A DNA stretch of 64,000 bases from Micromonospora lupini (GTDB lineage: Bacteria; Actinomycetota; Actinomycetes; Mycobacteriales; Micromonosporaceae), in NCBI RefSeq assembly GCF_026342015.1, contig NZ_JAPENL010000001.1, positions 1,674,001-1,738,000 of the forward strand, read 5' to 3'. This document shows, one piece after another, positions 20,201-34,000 of this stretch. Each line of letters begins with the position of its first letter. Within the stretch, counting starts at the first letter, position 1. A program made the translations under genes and the position numbers. The notes beneath the pieces were generated by a model. The model ran no database searches. It was not told where the DNA came from and worked only from the letters and a program-made list of their open reading frames with translations.

Positions 20201-23200
20201 CTACCCCTTCCAACACCACACCTACTGGCTGCACCCCACCGCCGGCGGCGACGTCAGGACGGCGGGCCTCACGCCGACCGGGCACCCGTTCCTGGGCGCG
20301 GCGCTGCGCCAGGCGGACGGCACGGGCTGGGTCTTCACCGGCCGCATCGCGGCGGGCAGCCGCGCGTGGCCCATGGTCAGCGGGACACCTGTCGTACCGG
20401 GAGCGGCACTTGTGGAGCTGCTCCTGCACGCGGGCGCGCAGATCGACGCCCCGCGGGTGGCCGCACTCGATGTCGCCGTGCCGATCACCCTCGACGGAGA
20501 TGGCGCCCTCACGGTTCAACTGCGGGCCGGCGCACCGGACGGGGAGGGACACGTACCGATCGAGATCTACGGGAGCGCCGACGGCGCCGTCTGGACCCGG
20601 CACGCCACCGGGTCGCTGGCAGCCGAGGCGCACGTGGGCGGGCCAACCGACGAGGAATGGCCGCCCGGCGGGGAGCCGGTCGATGTGGACGGCCTCTACG
20701 GCGAGCTGGACGCCGACGGGCTGACGGTTCCGCCCGACCTGCGCCTGGTGCGCGCCGCCTGGGCGCGGGACGACGTCCGTTACGCCGAGATCTCAATCCC
20801 GACCGCCGACGACGCGTACGCCATCGCCCCTGCTCTGCTCGACGCCGCGCTGCACGCGGCCCTGCCGGGGGCGGGCCCGGCCGGCGCGGTGGCGTTGCCC
20901 TGGACCTGGCGGGACGTACAGCTCCACGCCACTGGATCGGCGACACTGCGGGTGCGGGTCAGCCCGAACGGCACGGACGATGTCGATCTGCTGGTCAGCG
21001 ACCCCGCCGGCCATCGGGTGCTCACCGCCCGGGTGCGGCTGGACGACCGAACCGTCCCGGCCACGACGACGGCCGTCGCGCTCGCCCAGGCGTACGTCCC
21101 GGACTGGGTGACGATCGAGGGGCCGGAGACCGCCGACCCGGGCCGGTGGGCGGCGCTTGACGATCCGGAGCTGGCACAGGCCCTGAGTGGTCCCGGTCGG
21201 ACGGTCGCCGCGTCGCCGACAGGTGCTGAGGACGCGGTGCTCCTCGTCTGCCGGCCACGGCCCGGTGACGATGACGACCTGCCGGCGCGCGCCCGCGAGG
21301 CCGCCGAGCACACACTCGACGTGGTACGCGAGTGGTTGGAGCGCGATCCCGACGGCCGCCTCCTGGTGGTGCTGACCGACGGTGGGGTCGCCGTGGGGGA
21401 CGAGGACGTACGCGACCTCGGCGCCGCGGCGATCTGGGGCCTGCTCGCCTCGCCCCGCCTGGAGGACACCGATCGGATCCGGCTCGTCGACGCCCCGCCG
21501 GACTCCGCCGTCATCGCAGCCGCGCTTGCCACACAGGAGCCCCGGGTCGCCGCTCGCGACGGTCTGCTGCTGGCCCCCCGGCTCACCCGCGTCACCAGCA
21601 CGCCCGGCGGCACGGCTGGGCAGGTCGACGAGGAGGACGCGGTCCTGGTGACCGGCTCGGGGCCGTACGCCGATGTCCTGGCCGAGAGGTTCGGCCACGC
21701 GCACGTGCTGCGCGTGGCCGACCCCGGCGAGCCGGGCGCGTTGGAGGCGGCGGTGCGGGAGATACCGGCGGACCGGCGGTTGGCCGCCGTGATCGACACC
21801 GACGCGGCCCGGCACCCGGCCCGCCCGGAAACGGCCTGGCGGCTGCACCGCCTGACGATGGACCGGCAGCCCGCCGCGTTCGTCACGCTGGCAGTCATCG
21901 CCGATCCCGCCGGCGCGACCGGCGATCATGGTCCCGACCTGCACGACGAGGCGGCGGCCGGCTTTCTTGGCGCCCTGACCGCGGTGCGTCGGGCTGCCGG
22001 TCTGCCGGCGCTCACCATCGTCTTCGCCACCGAACCGACCACCGACGTCCTCCCGCTCGTGGAGCAGGCGTGGGAGACCGGGCAACCGGTGACCGTGCTC
22101 GCCGACCTCCCGCCGGGCCGGCTGCGCGCGCGGGCGCGGGCCGGAGTGCTGCCGGCGGCACTGTCCGGGCTGGTGCCCGCGCGGCTGCGGCGGGCGGCGG
22201 CTGCGGCGGGGGCGGAGGGCGGCTCACTCCGCCGTCGGCTGTTGCCGATGAGTGCCGCCGACCGGCTGGCGGCGATGCTCGCCGTGGTCCGTACCCACGT
22301 GGCCGGCGTGCTCGGCCACGCCGATCCAGCCGGGATCGAACCCGGGCGGGCGTTCAAGGAGTTGGGCTTCGACTCGCTGACCGCGGTGTCCCTGCGCAAC
22401 CGGCTGGTCGAGGCGACAGGCCTGGCGCTGTCGCCCACGCTGGTGTTCGACCACCCGTCGCCGTCCGCGCTCGTCGACGTGCTGATCGCCGAGCTGCTCG
22501 GGGAGGAGGTCGCACCGTCCCGGACCGTCGCGGCACACCGGGGAACCACAGACGAACCCGTGGCGATCGTGTCGATGGGCTGCCGGTTCCCCGGCGGGGT
22601 GACAGGGCCGGAGGACCTGTGGCGGCTGACCATCGAGGAGAGGGACGCGGTCGGGGGTTTCCCTGTCGATCGGGGCTGGGACGCGGCAGGCCTGTACGAC
22701 CCGGACCCGGATCACACCGGGACCAGCTACACGCGTGAGGGTGGCTTCCTCTACGACGCGGCGCACTTCGACGCCGACTTCTTCGGGCTGAGCCCGCGCG
22801 AGGCGTACGCCACCGACCCGCAGCAGCGGCTGCTCCTCAAGGTGGCCTGGGAGGCGATCGAGCGGGCCGGCATCGACCCGGCCGCCCTGCACGGAAGCGA
22901 CACAGGCGTGTTCGTCGGTGTCGTCTACCAGGACTATCGCTCACGGCTGCACCGCAAGCCGGACGGGTACGAGGGGTACCTCGACATCGGCAGCGCGGCG
23001 AGCGTCGCCTCCGGCCGGATCTCGTACGTCCTGGGTCTGGAAGGCCCCGCCGTGACTGTCGACACCGCCTGTTCCTCGTCGCTTGTGGCGATCCATCAGG
23101 CGGCGCAGTCCCTGCGGCAGGGCGAGTGCGATCTCGCGCTGGCCGGCGGGGCGACCGTGATGGCCACGCCCAGCACCTTCGTGGAGTTCAGCCGGCAGCG

Positions 23201-26200
23201 GGCTCTGTCCCCGGACGGCCGGTGCAAGCCGTTCGCGGCCGCCGCGGACGGCACCGGCTGGGGTGAGGGGGCCGGAGTCGTGCTGCTGGAACGGCTCTCC
23301 GACGCGCGTCGTAACGGCCACCCGGTGCTCGCTGTGATCCGCGGCTCGGCCGTCAACCAGGACGGCGCGTCGAACGGGCTGACCGCTCCGAACGGGCCGG
23401 CCCAGCAACGGGTGATCCGGCAGGCGCTGGCGAATTCGGGGCTGGAGCCGGACGGCGTCGACGTCGTCGAGGCGCACGGCACCGGCACCACGCTTGGTGA
23501 TCCGATCGAGGCCCAGGCGGTGCTCGCCACGTACGGCCGCGACCGCGACCCCGAGCGGCCGCTCTGGCTCGGGTCGGTGAAGTCGAACATCGGGCACACG
23601 CAGGCGGCGGCAGGCGTCGCCGGGGTGATCAAGATGGTCGAGGCGATGCGGCACGGCCGACTTCCGGCGACCCTGCACATCGACGCGCCGAGCCCGCACG
23701 TCGATTGGAGCGCCGGCTCGGTCAGCCTGCTCACCGAGGCCGTCGCGTGGCCGGAGAACGGCCGTCCACGCCGGGCCGGGGTGTCCGCGTTCGGAATGAG
23801 CGGCACCAACGCGCACCTGGTCATCGAGGCGCCGGAGCGAGTCGAGGCGCCGGAGCAGCCTGCGGCACCGGAGCAGACCGGCGACACGTCGCCGCGGCCG
23901 TGGCTGCTGTCCGGGCGTTCCGACGCCGCCCTACGCGCCCAGGCCGAGCGGCTCGCCGCGCACCTGGCCGAGAGCGTCGTGCCGTTCGCCCAGGTGGCAC
24001 GGGCGATGGCGACCGGGCGCAGCCGCTTCGAGCGACAGAGCGTCCTGGTGGCCGACGACTCGGACGCGGTGGCCGGGCTCCGCGCGGTCGCCGCCGGCGT
24101 CGAGGTGCCCGGTCTGGTCGGACCGGGCGAGCGGGCGGACGGCAGAACCGTGTTCGTGTTCCCCGGCCAGGGTTCCCAGTGGGCCGGGATGGCGCGCGAG
24201 TTGATGGAGCAGTCCGCGGTCTTCCGTGCCGCGCTCGAGGACTGCGCCGAGGCGCTGGCCCCGTTCGTGGACTGGTCGCCGATCGAGGTGCTGCGTGCCG
24301 GGCCGGAGGCCGGCCCGCTGGACCGGGTGGACGTGGTGCAGCCGCTGCTGTGGGCCATGATGGTGTCCCTGGCGAGGCTCTGGCAGGCGTCGGGCGTACG
24401 CCCGGACGCGGTGGTCGGGCACTCCCAGGGTGAGATCGCGGCGGCCTGCGTCGCCGGCGCGCTGTCGGTCTCCGACAGCGCGAAGGTCGTCGCCCTGCGC
24501 AGCCGTCTGCTGGTGAAGCTGGCCGGGCTCGGTGGGATGGCCTCGGTCGCGCTGGCCGCCGACGAGGTTGCGGCGCGGCTCGCGCCCTGGGGCGACCGGC
24601 TCGCCGTCGCCGCCGTCAACGGGCCCGCCTCCACCGTGGTGGCCGGTGACGCCGAGGCGTTGACCGAGTTCGTCGCGGCGACGAGGGACGACGCCCGGGT
24701 CCGGGTCATCCCGGTGGATTACGCCTCGCACACCGCGCACGTCGAGGCCGTGCGCGACGAACTGCTCGCGGCGCTCGACGGCATCCGTCCCCGCGGCACC
24801 GACATCGCCTTCTACTCGTCGGTCACCGGCTCACGGATCGACCCCGCCGAGTTGGACGCCGACTACTGGTACCGCAACCTGCGTCAGACCGTCCACTTCG
24901 ACCACGCCACCCGGTCCCTGCTCGCGGACGGCCACCGCCTGTTCGTCGAGAGCAGCCCGCACCCGGTACTCACCGTCGGGCTTCAGGAGACGTTCGAGGC
25001 CACGGAGGTCGGTGCCGGCGTACCGGCCGCGATCGGCACGTTGCGGCGTGACGACGGCGGATGGTCGCGTTTCCTCGGTGCCGCGGCGGCGGTTCACACC
25101 AGGGGTTGCGCCGTCGACTGGGCCGCGATGCTGGGCGAGCGGCTGCCGGCGATCGGCCCGGTGCTGCCCACCTACCCGTTCCAGGAGCAGCGGTACTGGC
25201 TGGACGAGCCGCCCACGGCCGCCGTCGACGTCAGCTCGGCCGGCCTGGACCGGACCGCGCACCCGTTCCTGTCCGCCGCCCTGTCGCCCGCCGACAGCGA
25301 CACCCGGTTGCTCACCGGTCGGCTGTCGCTGCGGACGCAGCCCTGGCTGGCCGACCACGCCGTGGCGGGCGTGGTGCTGCTGCCCGGCACCGCGTTCCTG
25401 GAAATGGCGCTGACCGCCGCGGGCGACGTGGGCTGCGCCGCCGTCGAGGAACTCACCCTGGACGCCCCCCTCATGCTCGATGCCGAGCACGACGTCCAGC
25501 TCCAGGTGGTGGTCGGCGCCCCGGCCGCGGACGGCACACGTCAGGTGTCCGTGCACAGCCGGCAGGCGACACCCGGAGAGGACCGGCCGTGGACCCGGCA
25601 CGCCGCCGGCCTGGTGACCGACGCCGTCCAGGCGGCGGCGCCTGCCGACGCGTCGTGGCCGCCCGAGGGCGCCGAGCCGATCGACGTCACGGACCTCTAC
25701 GACCGGCTCGACCAGCTCGGCTACCAGTACGGGCCGACGTTCCAGGGGCTTGTCGCCGCCTGGCGCCGCGGCCCGGAGCTGTTCACCGAGGTACGCCTGT
25801 CGGACGCCCTGGATCGCACCGGTTGGACGCTGCACCCGGCGCTGCTCGACGCCGCGCTGCACACCGCGGCGTTGGAGCCCGGTGGCCTGGAACGGGTACG
25901 CCTGCCGTTCTCGTGGAGCGGCGTCCGCCCCCATGCAGTGGACCCCGCCGTGCTGCGGGTCCGCATGACGCCGGTCGGAGCGGACCGCCCGGACACCGTA
26001 CGACTCGCGCTCGCCGACGGCTCCGGTACGCCGGTGCTGACCGTCGAGTCGCTGGCACTGCGCCCCGTCGACCCGGAGCAACTGCGCAGCGGCGGGTCGG
26101 CCGGCACCGAGAACCTCTTCCAGCTCGGCTGGACGCCGATCCCGCCGGGGACGCGGGCCGAGGCGGTGCGCTTCGCCGTGCTCGGCTCCGACCGCGGCCT

Positions 26201-28049
26201 GGCCGGGGCGCTGTCACGCGCCGGGGAGTCGGTGCGGGAGTTCCCCCACCTGGAGGCCCTGACCGAGGCCGTCTCGAACGGCGAGCGCGCACCGGACGTC
26301 GTGCTGGCATCCGCCCGCGACGCCGTACCGGACACCCTGGCCGCCGCACCTGACGGTCCCGCCGCCGATCCGGTGTCCGCCGCGCACGGCGGGGCCGAAC
26401 GGATCCTGCTGCTGGCGCAGAACTGGCTGGCCGCGCCGGACCTGGCCGAGACCCGCCTGGTGCTGGTGACCGAGCGGGCCGTCCGGACCGACGACGACGA
26501 ACCGCATCCCGACCTGGCCTGCGCGCCGCTGTGGGGCCTGCTGCGTTCGGTGCAGTCGGAGAATCCGGGCCGCTTCGTGCTCGCCGACCTCGACGGCACC
26601 GACGCGTCGCTGCAACGGCTACCGGGCGCGCTGGCCACCGACGAGCCGCAGTTCGCGGTACGCACCGGCACGGTGCTGCTCCCCCGACTGAGCCGGGCCG
26701 CGGCGACCACCGACGCGCCGCGCCTCGACCCGGAGGGGACGGTGCTGATGACCGGCGCCACAGGCGTGATCGGCGGGGTCGTCGCCCGGCACCTGGTCAC
26801 CCGGCACGGCGTACGCCATCTGGTGCTGGCCACCCGACGCGGCCCGGATGCGCCCGGCGCCGAGGCGTTGGTCGACGACCTGCGCGCGGCCGGCGCCGAG
26901 GTCCGGGTCGTCGCCGCCGACGCGGCGGATCCGCGGCAGGCGGCCCGCCTGCTGCGGGACATCCCGGCCGCGCACCCCCTCACCGCCGTGATCAACGCGG
27001 CGGGCGTGCTCGACGACGGCCTGATCGAGACGATGACCGCCGACCGCCTGCACGCCGTTCTGCGGCCCAAGGTGGACGCCGCCTGGAACCTGCACCGGCT
27101 CACGGCGGCCGCCCCGTCGGTCCAGTTCGTGCTCTTCTCCTCCATCGCCGGGGTGATCGGCGCCGCCGGCCAGTCCAACTACGCGGCCGCCAACGCCTTC
27201 ACCGACCAGCTGGCCCACTACCGGCAGGCGCGGGGCCTGCCGGCGGTCGCCCTGGCCTGGGGTCTGTGGGAGCAGAGCAGTGGCATGACCGCCCACCTGA
27301 GCCAGGCCGACCTGGCCCGGATGAACCGCACAGGCGTGCTTCCGCTGACCGTCGCGGAGGGTCTGGCCCTCCTGGACGCGGCACTGCAACGACCCGCCGG
27401 GCCGACGCTCGTACCGGCCCGGCTCAACCGGGAGTCGCTGCGGGCGCAGGCCGCGGCGGGGCTCATCGCCCCGGTCTTCCGGTCGCTGGTACGGGCGCCC
27501 CTGCGGGCCGCCGCCGACCCGGTCGCCGACCAGCCGCTTGGCGACCGGCTGGCCCGGCTCACCCCGGACGAGCAGGAGCGCGAGGTCGCTGCCCTGGTCC
27601 GCGGGCAGGCCGCGATGGTCCTCGGCCACGACGGCAGCGCCCTGATCGACCAGAACCGCGGGTTCCTCGACCTCGGATTCGACTCGCTGACCGCCGTCGA
27701 GTTCCGCAACCGGCTCAACGCCCTCACCGGGCTGCGCCTGCCGGCCACGCTGCTGTTCGACCATCCCTCACCCGGTGAGCTGACCCGACACCTGCTGACC
27801 CTGGTGACACCCGAGGCGGCGCCCAGCGGCGAGGACGCGGTGCTGCGGGCGGTGCTGGAGCTGGAGGCGGCACTGCCCGGCGTCGGCGAGGACGACGAGG
27901 CGCGCACCCGGCTCGCCGGCCGCGTACGCGAACTGCTGGCGCAGTTGGAGGACGACCCGGGGGGCGGTCGTGACGAGGTCTCGCTCGGATCGGCAAGTGA
28001 CGACGAGATCTTCCAATTCATCGACAACGAGCTCGGAATCGAGGGTTGA
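17283..28049 (+). CDS. Type I PKS 2: modules 3 and 4
   Basis: This 3588-aa subunit contains KS-AT-DH(dead)-KR(dead)-ACP, then KS-AT-DH-KR-ACP. It adds a malonyl unit without beta-carbon processing (leaving a ketone) and a methylmalonyl unit processed to a double bond. The N-terminal 35 residues ([20 protein letters not shown]) form a docking coiled coil; the C-terminal tail has [16 protein letters not shown]. The start is ATG 17283, which shares its A with the preceding TGA; AGGA lies seven bases upstream. ATG 17289 is also possible. Module 3 KS and AT DNA are members of the repeat family shared with modules 2, 6 and 10, whereas module 4 has the ordinary G/C-ended codon usage. Confidence 0.95.
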   Translation: MQMTSNEDRLREHVRRLAREVDEAQRTVRDLEYRAREPIAVVGMGCRFPGGVRSADDLWDLVVQGRDAVSGFPTGRGWDIDALYDPDPDHPGTTYCREGGFLHDAGDFDADFFGMSPREALATDPQQRLLLETAWETIEHAGIDPTTLRGTRTGVYAGIMYSDYGGRLIQRTPEDVEAYVMTGSAGSVASGRIAYTLGLEGPAVTIDTACSSSLVAMHHAATALRNGECDLALAGGATIMATPNVFIEFSRQRGLAPNGRCKPFSDTADGTGWSEGAGLLLLERLTDAHTNNHHIHAILRGSAINQDGASNGLTAPNGPAQQRVIHAALTNAHLTPTDIDAIEAHGTGTTLGDPIEAQALINTYTPHRTHPLYLGSIKSNIGHTQAAAGAAGTIKMIQAINHATLPPTLHTTTPTHHIDWHTTPLQLLTTTTPWPTTNHPRRAAISSFGISGTNAHIIIEQPPTPTTNTQDTTSQPHQQTDEQPTPEAPQETGVNTAEETAQKAGRKTRDKTGQDTGVKTGEKTDAETGEDSRRDASLKSGQDTGQQSGQESGRESDQESGHDTEQADWTTPWLISAKTPQALTAYAQQLTHHLDTHPHTPPAAIAATLHHRTRFPHTALIFNTHQLHALATNQPGPTHLTNPPPTGKTAYLLTGQGSQHLNMGRQLHHTYPAFAHAFDTTCAALDPHLPQPLKTIIWGTNPHHLNQTLYTQPALFAIHTALHHLLTTLNLTPDYYLGHSIGELTAAHLAGLWTLTDTAHLITTRATLMHHLPPGGTMLAINTHPHNLHHTLTHHPTATIAAHNSPTNTVIAGPTHTLKTLAQHWRNEGYKVTPLNVSHAFHSPLMHHAAQQFAKTAATVTYHPTTTPIISNLTGTIATTEQLTNPHYWASLIEQPVQFATGLHTLHNHGVTTYLELGPDATLTHLTHENLPTTTAHPTTRKHQQETTTLLTTLAHTHHLPPPTTPPTTNLPTYPFQHHTYWLHPTAGGDVRTAGLTPTGHPFLGAALRQADGTGWVFTGRIAAGSRAWPMVSGTPVVPGAALVELLLHAGAQIDAPRVAALDVAVPITLDGDGALTVQLRAGAPDGEGHVPIEIYGSADGAVWTRHATGSLAAEAHVGGPTDEEWPPGGEPVDVDGLYGELDADGLTVPPDLRLVRAAWARDDVRYAEISIPTADDAYAIAPALLDAALHAALPGAGPAGAVALPWTWRDVQLHATGSATLRVRVSPNGTDDVDLLVSDPAGHRVLTARVRLDDRTVPATTTAVALAQAYVPDWVTIEGPETADPGRWAALDDPELAQALSGPGRTVAASPTGAEDAVLLVCRPRPGDDDDLPARAREAAEHTLDVVREWLERDPDGRLLVVLTDGGVAVGDEDVRDLGAAAIWGLLASPRLEDTDRIRLVDAPPDSAVIAAALATQEPRVAARDGLLLAPRLTRVTSTPGGTAGQVDEEDAVLVTGSGPYADVLAERFGHAHVLRVADPGEPGALEAAVREIPADRRLAAVIDTDAARHPARPETAWRLHRLTMDRQPAAFVTLAVIADPAGATGDHGPDLHDEAAAGFLGALTAVRRAAGLPALTIVFATEPTTDVLPLVEQAWETGQPVTVLADLPPGRLRARARAGVLPAALSGLVPARLRRAAAAAGAEGGSLRRRLLPMSAADRLAAMLAVVRTHVAGVLGHADPAGIEPGRAFKELGFDSLTAVSLRNRLVEATGLALSPTLVFDHPSPSALVDVLIAELLGEEVAPSRTVAAHRGTTDEPVAIVSMGCRFPGGVTGPEDLWRLTIEERDAVGGFPVDRGWDAAGLYDPDPDHTGTSYTREGGFLYDAAHFDADFFGLSPREAYATDPQQRLLLKVAWEAIERAGIDPAALHGSDTGVFVGVVYQDYRSRLHRKPDGYEGYLDIGSAASVASGRISYVLGLEGPAVTVDTACSSSLVAIHQAAQSLRQGECDLALAGGATVMATPSTFVEFSRQRALSPDGRCKPFAAAADGTGWGEGAGVVLLERLSDARRNGHPVLAVIRGSAVNQDGASNGLTAPNGPAQQRVIRQALANSGLEPDGVDVVEAHGTGTTLGDPIEAQAVLATYGRDRDPERPLWLGSVKSNIGHTQAAAGVAGVIKMVEAMRHGRLPATLHIDAPSPHVDWSAGSVSLLTEAVAWPENGRPRRAGVSAFGMSGTNAHLVIEAPERVEAPEQPAAPEQTGDTSPRPWLLSGRSDAALRAQAERLAAHLAESVVPFAQVARAMATGRSRFERQSVLVADDSDAVAGLRAVAAGVEVPGLVGPGERADGRTVFVFPGQGSQWAGMARELMEQSAVFRAALEDCAEALAPFVDWSPIEVLRAGPEAGPLDRVDVVQPLLWAMMVSLARLWQASGVRPDAVVGHSQGEIAAACVAGALSVSDSAKVVALRSRLLVKLAGLGGMASVALAADEVAARLAPWGDRLAVAAVNGPASTVVAGDAEALTEFVAATRDDARVRVIPVDYASHTAHVEAVRDELLAALDGIRPRGTDIAFYSSVTGSRIDPAELDADYWYRNLRQTVHFDHATRSLLADGHRLFVESSPHPVLTVGLQETFEATEVGAGVPAAIGTLRRDDGGWSRFLGAAAAVHTRGCAVDWAAMLGERLPAIGPVLPTYPFQEQRYWLDEPPTAAVDVSSAGLDRTAHPFLSAALSPADSDTRLLTGRLSLRTQPWLADHAVAGVVLLPGTAFLEMALTAAGDVGCAAVEELTLDAPLMLDAEHDVQLQVVVGAPAADGTRQVSVHSRQATPGEDRPWTRHAAGLVTDAVQAAAPADASWPPEGAEPIDVTDLYDRLDQLGYQYGPTFQGLVAAWRRGPELFTEVRLSDALDRTGWTLHPALLDAALHTAALEPGGLERVRLPFSWSGVRPHAVDPAVLRVRMTPVGADRPDTVRLALADGSGTPVLTVESLALRPVDPEQLRSGGSAGTENLFQLGWTPIPPGTRAEAVRFAVLGSDRGLAGALSRAGESVREFPHLEALTEAVSNGERAPDVVLASARDAVPDTLAAAPDGPAADPVSAAHGGAERILLLAQNWLAAPDLAETRLVLVTERAVRTDDDEPHPDLACAPLWGLLRSVQSENPGRFVLADLDGTDASLQRLPGALATDEPQFAVRTGTVLLPRLSRAAATTDAPRLDPEGTVLMTGATGVIGGVVARHLVTRHGVRHLVLATRRGPDAPGAEALVDDLRAAGAEVRVVAADAADPRQAARLLRDIPAAHPLTAVINAAGVLDDGLIETMTADRLHAVLRPKVDAAWNLHRLTAAAPSVQFVLFSSIAGVIGAAGQSNYAAANAFTDQLAHYRQARGLPAVALAWGLWEQSSGMTAHLSQADLARMNRTGVLPLTVAEGLALLDAALQRPAGPTLVPARLNRESLRAQAAAGLIAPVFRSLVRAPLRAAADPVADQPLGDRLARLTPDEQEREVAALVRGQAAMVLGHDGSALIDQNRGFLDLGFDSLTAVEFRNRLNALTGLRLPATLLFDHPSPGELTRHLLTLVTPEAAPSGEDAVLRAVLELEAALPGVGEDDEARTRLAGRVRELLAQLEDDPGGGRDEVSLGSASDDEIFQFIDNELGIEG
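17585..17731 (+). repeat. Short KS block shared by modules 2 and 3 (copy 2)
   Basis: This is the partner of 11931-12077, at the same offset (5654 bp) as the longer KS repeat downstream. That places both tracts on one original alignment. Confidence 0.75.
17849..18682 (+). repeat. KS repeat block B, module 3 copy
   Basis: Matches modules 6 and 10 over about 834 bp, and module 2 from 18055 on. Around the active site it carries the same silent variants as module 10 (for example TCCTCATCACTGGTC), whereas module 6 shares TCATCGTCGTTGGT with module 2. This mosaic points to conversion between copies. Confidence 0.85.
18813..18980 (+). repeat. 12-bp tandem repeat, 14 units, module 3 KS-AT linker
   Basis: Fourteen in-frame tetrapeptides run from [16 protein letters not shown] to [16 protein letters not shown]. 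The outer units match the module 2 array, while the middle units differ in sequence and number. A homologous Gln/Glu/Pro-rich leader precedes the array in both modules. Confidence 0.85.
18981..20230 (+). repeat. AT repeat block B, module 3 copy
   Basis: Copy of 13306-14555 at offset 5675. A short patch near 19950-20000 (GCAAGCCTCATCGAACAACC and following) matches module 10 rather than modules 2 and 6, another conversion footprint. Confidence 0.9.
22554..27810 (+). other. Module 4: KS - AT(methylmalonyl) - DH - KR - ACP
   Basis: KS Cys1930. AT Ser2381 in GHSQGE with DYASH indicates methylmalonyl-CoA. DH His2692 in [17 protein letters not shown] and LLDAALH are intact. KR has GATGVIG, LDD (B-type) and Tyr3300. 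ACP Ser3468 is in GFDSL. Predicted output is an alpha-methyl enoyl unit. Confidence 0.9.
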
Positions 28050-28054
28050 GCGGG

Positions 28055-31000
28055 ATGTCCAGCGCCAACGAGGAAAAGCTGCGCGACTACCTCAAGCGGG
28101 TCACCACCGACCTGCAGCAGGCCCGGCAGCGGGTGCGCGAACTGACCGCACAGCGCGCCGAACCGATCGCGATCGTGTCGATGAGCTGCCGCTTCCCCGG
28201 CAACGTCGGCACCCCCGAGGACCTCTGGGAGCTGGTCGCCGACGGGCGCGACGCCATCGGCCCGTTCCCCGCCGAACGGGGCTGGGACACCGAGCGGCTC
28301 TACGACCCCGATCCGGACCGCGCCGGGCACATCTACGCCCGCGAGGGCGGCTTCGTCTACGACGCCGACCGGTTCGACGCGGAGTTCTTCGGCATGAGTC
28401 CGCGGGAGGCCCTGGCGACCGACCCGCAGCAGCGCCTGCTGCTGGAGACCGCGTGGGAGGCGTTCGAGCGGGCCGGCATCGACCCGGCCACCCAGCGGGG
28501 CAGTCAGACGGGGGTCTTCGTCGGCGTGATGTACGACGACTACCGCTCCCGCCTGCACACGATCCCGGACGGCTTCGAGGGCTACCTGGGCACCGGAAGC
28601 GCCGGCAGTGTCGCCTCCGGGCGGATCGCGTACGTCCTCGGCCTCGAAGGCCCGGCCGTGACAGTCGACACCGCGTGTTCGTCGTCGCTCGTCGCCATTC
28701 ACCAGGCGTGTCACGCCCTGCGCCAGGGCGAGTGTGACCTGGCGCTGGCCGGCGGGGTCACCGTGATGGCCACGCCGATGGTGTTCGTCGAGTTCAGCCG
28801 CCAGCGCGGGCTCGCGCCGGACGGGCGGTGCAAGCCGTTCGCGGCCGGGGCGGACGGCACCGGCTGGGGCGAGGGCGCCGGTCTCCTGCTGCTGGAGCGC
28901 CTGTCCGACGCGCGGCGCAACGGTCACCGGGTACTCGCCGTGGTTCGCGGCAGCGCTGTCAATCAGGACGGCCGCAGCAGCCAGCTCACCGCGCCGAACG
29001 GGCCGTCGCAGCAGCGGGTGATCCGCCGGGCGCTGGCCGCCGCGCGGCTCACGCCTGACCAGGTGGACGCGGTGGAGGCGCACGGCACGGGCACCCGGCT
29101 GGGTGATCCGATCGAGGCGCAGGCGCTGATCGCGACGTACGGCAAGCAACGGCCGGCCGACCGGCCACTGTGGATCGGATCGATCAAGTCGAACATCGGC
29201 CACGCGCAGGCCGCCGCCGGCGTCGCCGGGGTGATCAAGATGGTGATGGCCATCCATGCCGGGCGGCTGCCCCGCAGCCTCCACCTGGATCAGCCCTCCG
29301 ACCAGGTGGACTGGTCGCAGGGCGCGGTGGCGCCGCTCGCCGAGGCCGTCGACTGGCCGGACGTCGGGCGCGCGCGCCGGGCGGCGGTGTCCTCCTTCGG
29401 CATCAGCGGCACGAACGCCCACCTCATCCTCGAACAGGCCGAGGAGACGCCCGCCGAGCCGATGCCGGAGGCCGAGCCCACCGGCCCGGTGCCGGTGCCG
29501 TTCTCCGGACACACCGAAGCCGCGATGCGCGACCAGGCCGGTCGGCTGGCCGCGGCGCTGCGGTCGACCCCGATCGCGCCGGCCCGGATCGCCCATCAGG
29601 TGGCCGCCGCGCGCACGCCGTTCACCCACCGTGGTGTGGCTGTCGCCGAGGACGTCGACGAGCTGGTCGGGATGCTCGACGCCGTGGCTGCCGGCCGCGG
29701 CGCTCCCGGCACGGTCACCGGACGGGTGACCGAGGGCGCCACGGCGTTCCTGTTCACCGGGCAGGGCAGCCAGCGGGCGGGCGCGGGCCGGGAGCTGTAC
29801 GACAGGTACCCCGTCTTCGCGGCCGCCCTCGACGACGTGCTCGCCCACCTCGACCCCGGCCTGCGCGACGTCATGTTCGCCGAACCGGGCTCTCCCGGGG
29901 CCGGCCGGCTCGACGACACCGGGTGGACCCAGCCGGCGCTGTTCGCCCTCGAGGTGGCCCTCTACCGCCTGGTCACCGCGTGCGGTATCCGGCCCGACCA
30001 GCTGATCGGGCACTCCGTCGGCGAGTTGGCGGCGGCGCACGTCGCAGGCGTGTTGTCGCTGCCCGACGCCTGTCGTCTGGTCACCGCCCGGGGGCGTCTC
30101 ATGCAGGCACTCCCGAGCGGCGGCGCGATGATCGCCGTCGAGGCCGCCGAGGCGGATGTGCTGCCGCTCCTGGCGGCGGCCGGCGGACGCGTCGGGATCG
30201 CCGCGGTCAACGGTCCGCTCGCGACAGTCATCGCCGGCGACGAGGACGAGGTCGTCCAGGTCGCGGCCGAGCTGGCCGCCGCGGGACGGCGAACCCGCCG
30301 GCTGACCGTCAGTCACGCCTTCCATTCGGTACGCATGGACCCGATGCTCGCGGAGTTCCGCCAGGTCGCCGAGAGCGTCACCTACCATCGCCCCACCCTG
30401 CCGGTGGTCTCCAACCTGACCGGCACGGTGGCCGCCGACGGGGAGATGGAGAACGCCGGATACTGGGTCCGTCACGTCCGCGAGGCGGTCCGCTTCGCCG
30501 ACGGCGTGACCTGGCTCGCCAACCGGGGCGTGACGCGCTACCTGGAGCTGGGCCCGGACGGCACGTTGACCGCGATGCTCCGCGGCATCCTGGCCGGTGA
30601 CGACGGGCCGGACGTCGTGGCGGCGCCGGTGCTGCGCTCCGGTAGGTCCGAGGCACGTACGCTGCCCGCCGCGGTCGCCACCCTGCACAGCGCCGGCAGC
30701 ACGATCGACTGGTCGCCCCTGCTGCCGCCCGCCCCACCCGGCCCGGGGCCCGACCTGCCGACGTACCCGTTCCAGCGCAGCCGGTTCTGGCTCGACGAGA
30801 TCGCGCGGATCACCAGCCCGATCCACATCGGGCTGGGCGAGTCGGACCACCCGCTGCTCGCCGCTCAGGTGGACCTCTCCGACGGCGACGGCCTGCTGTT
30901 CACCGGCTCGGTGTCACCGGCCGCGCAGCCCTGGATCGCCGATCACGCCGTGCTCGGGACGTGCCTGCTTCCCGGCGCCGCGCTTGTCGAACTCGCGCTG

Positions 31001-34000
31001 CACGCCGGGGCCCGGGCGGGCGCACCGCACCTGGCGGATCTCACCCTGGAAGCGCCACTGACCTTCATCGGCCGGGACGCCGTCCACCTCCAGGTCCGGG
31101 TCGGCGAGACGGACGGCGACGGGCGTCGGACGGTCACCGTCGCCTCGCGTACCGACGACGAGGCGGCGTGGACCCGGCACGCCACCGGAACGCTTGCGGC
31201 CGGGGCGTCGACCGAGCCCCCGGTGGTGCCCGGGATGTGGCCGCCGGTGGGAGCGGAGCCGATCGACCTGGTCGACGCCTACGAGCACCTCGCCGAATCG
31301 GGTTACGAGTACGGGCCGGTGTTCCAGGGGCTGCGGGCCGCCTGGCACGACGGCGACGACCTGATCGCCGAGGTCACCCTCCCCGACGAGGCCGAGCCGG
31401 ACGGTTTCGCGGTGCACCCGGCGCTCCTCGACGCCACCCTGCACGTCCTGGCCGTCGCATCCGCCGCCACGGCGCAGACCGCGGCCCGGATCCCGTTCAC
31501 CTGGTCCGGCGTCAGCCTGACCGCGACCGGCGCACGGGAACTGCGGGTCCGGATCTCGACGTCCGGCGACGACCGGTTCCGGGTCCGGACCACCGACCAG
31601 CTCGGCAACCCGGTCCTCGACGTCGCCGAACTCGCCGTCCGCCCGATCGACCTCGACCAGCTACGCCGCTCGCAGCAGCCGGAGCAGAACGCGCTACGGC
31701 TGGACTGGGTGCCGTTCGCGGATCTCCCAGCGGACGGGACCGGGCCGGACGACACCCGAGTACTCGTGGTCGACGGCACGCCGCACCTGATCGAGGCGGT
31801 CCAGAGTGCGCTCACCGCGCTGCGCGACGAGATCGCGCAGGAACGGCCTGCGCAGGCCCGACTCGCGCTGGTGACCCGCCACGCCGTCGAGGCGGTCCCC
31901 GGCGAAGGAGTCGAGGACCTGGCCGCCGCGGCGGTGTGGGGTCTCGCCCGCTCCGCCCAGACCGAGAACCCGGACCGGATCGTCCTCGTCGACCTGGACA
32001 CCACGACCGCCGTGGACACGGTCCCGGCGATCGTCGCCGCCGCCGTCGCGGCGGGAGAAGACCAGATCGCCGTACGCGAGCGCAGGATGCGGGTTGCCCG
32101 ACTGGTTTCCACGGGGCCCCGCCAGGATCAGGGACGAGCGGCCGCGTTCGACCCCGAGCGTGCCGTGTTGGTCACCGGTGGCACCGGATCGCTGGGCGCG
32201 GTCACCGCACGGCACCTCGTGACGGCGTACGGCGTCCGGAGACTCGTCCTGGTGAGCCGCCGCGGCCTCTCCGCCCCCGGCGCCCCCGAGTTGCAGACCG
32301 ACCTGGAGCGGCTGGGCGCCGAGGTCGAGGTGGTGGCCTGCGACGTGACCGACCGGGCCGAGGTGGCGGCCCTGGTGGAACGGCTCGGCGCCGGGCTCGG
32401 CGCGATCGTGCACGCGGCCGGCACGCTTGACGACGCGATCCTGCCCGCGCTCACCGCCGACCAGGTGGAGCGGGTCCTGACCGCGAAGGCCGAGAGCGCC
32501 CGTCACCTTGACGAGCTGACCGAAGCGTACGACCTGAGCGCGTTCGTGCTGTTCTCGTCGATCGCGGGCACCCTGGGCTCACCCGGGCAGGCCAACTACG
32601 CTGCGGCCAACGCCTTCCTGGACGCGCTGGCCCGCCGGCGCCGGGCCAACGGACGGCCCGCGGTCGCGCTGGCCTGGGGGCCGTGGGAACAGGCCGGTGG
32701 CATGACGGGTCACCTGCAGGATGCCGACGTCGCCCGGATGGGTCGGATGGGCCTGTCCGCACTCACCGTCGAGCAGGGTCTGTCCCTGTTCGACGGCGCG
32801 CTGGCCGGGTCGGATCCGGCGGTGGTGACCGCGCGGCTGGACACCGCGGCGCTACGCCGGCAGGCATCGGCGGGTCTTCTCCTGTCGGTCCTCGCCGAGC
32901 TGATCCGCAGGCCGACGCGCCGCTCGGGTGACCGGTCCGGTGGCGGCAACCTGGTCGCGGAGCTGGCGCGGCGATCTCCCGAGGACCGTCTGACGGCGCT
33001 CGGCACCCTGGTCCGGGAACACGTCGCGACAGTGCTCGGGCACTCCGGCGGAGACCGGATCGAACGTGGCAAGGCGTTCCGGGACCTCGGCTTCGACTCG
33101 CTCAGCGCTGTCGAGTTGCGCAATCGGTTGACAGCCGCGACGGGCCTGCGTCTGCCCGCGACGGCGATCTTCGACTATCCGACTCCGGCTGCGCTCGCCG
33201 TCTTTCTCGACGAGCAGATCGTCGGAACGAGCCCGGCGCCTGCGACGCCGACCGGGGCAACCACAGTGGTCGACGACGATCCGATCGTGATCGTCGGGAT
33301 GGGTTGTCGGTATCCGGGGGGTGTGCGCTCAGCCGATGACCTGTGGGACTTGGTCGTTCAGGGCCGCGACGCCGTGTCCGGGTTCCCCACCGGACGAGGC
33401 TGGGACATCGACGCCCTCTACGACCCCGACCCCGACCACCCCGGCACCACCTACTGCCGCGAAGGCGGCTTCCTGCACGACGCCGGCGACTTCGACGCCG
33501 ACTTCTTCGGCATGAGCCCCCGCGAAGCCCTCGCCACCGACCCCCAACAACGACTCCTGCTCGAAACCGCATGGGAAACCATCGAACACGCCGGCATCGA
33601 CCCCACCACCCTGCGCGGCACCCGCACCGGCGTCTACACCGGCATCATGTACGCCGACTACGGCGCCCGCCTCATGCACAACCCACCCCCCGGCTACGAA
33701 GGATTCCTCGGCAACGGCAGCGCCGGCAGCATCGCCTCCGGCCGCATCGCCTACACGTTGGGCCTCGAAGGCCCCGCCGTCACCATCGACACCGCCTGCT
33801 CATCGTCGTTGGTCGCCATGCACCACGCCGCCACCGCCCTGCGCAACGGCGAATGCGACCTCGCCCTCGCCGGCGGCGCCACCATCATGGCCACCCCCAA
33901 CGTCTTCATCGAATTCTCCCGCCAACGCGGCCTCGCCCCCAACGGACGCTGCAAACCCTTCTCCGACACCGCCGACGGCACCGGCTGGAGCGAAGGCGCA

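Larger units (their letters stand above)
17391..22510 (+). other. Module 3: KS - AT(malonyl) - DH(inactive) - KR(inactive) - ACP
   Basis: KS Cys210; AT Ser740 with HAFH (malonyl); ACP Ser1698. The DH catalytic His is Pro1030 ([10 protein letters not shown] instead of HxxxGxxxxP), and the YGPxFQG motif is gone although LLDAALH remains. The KR nucleotide loop reads [11 protein letters not shown] instead of GGTGxLG. The catalytic domain is shortened, and the SSxAG and YAAAN segments with the catalytic Ser/Tyr cannot be found. The module should leave a beta-ketone. Confidence 0.85.
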
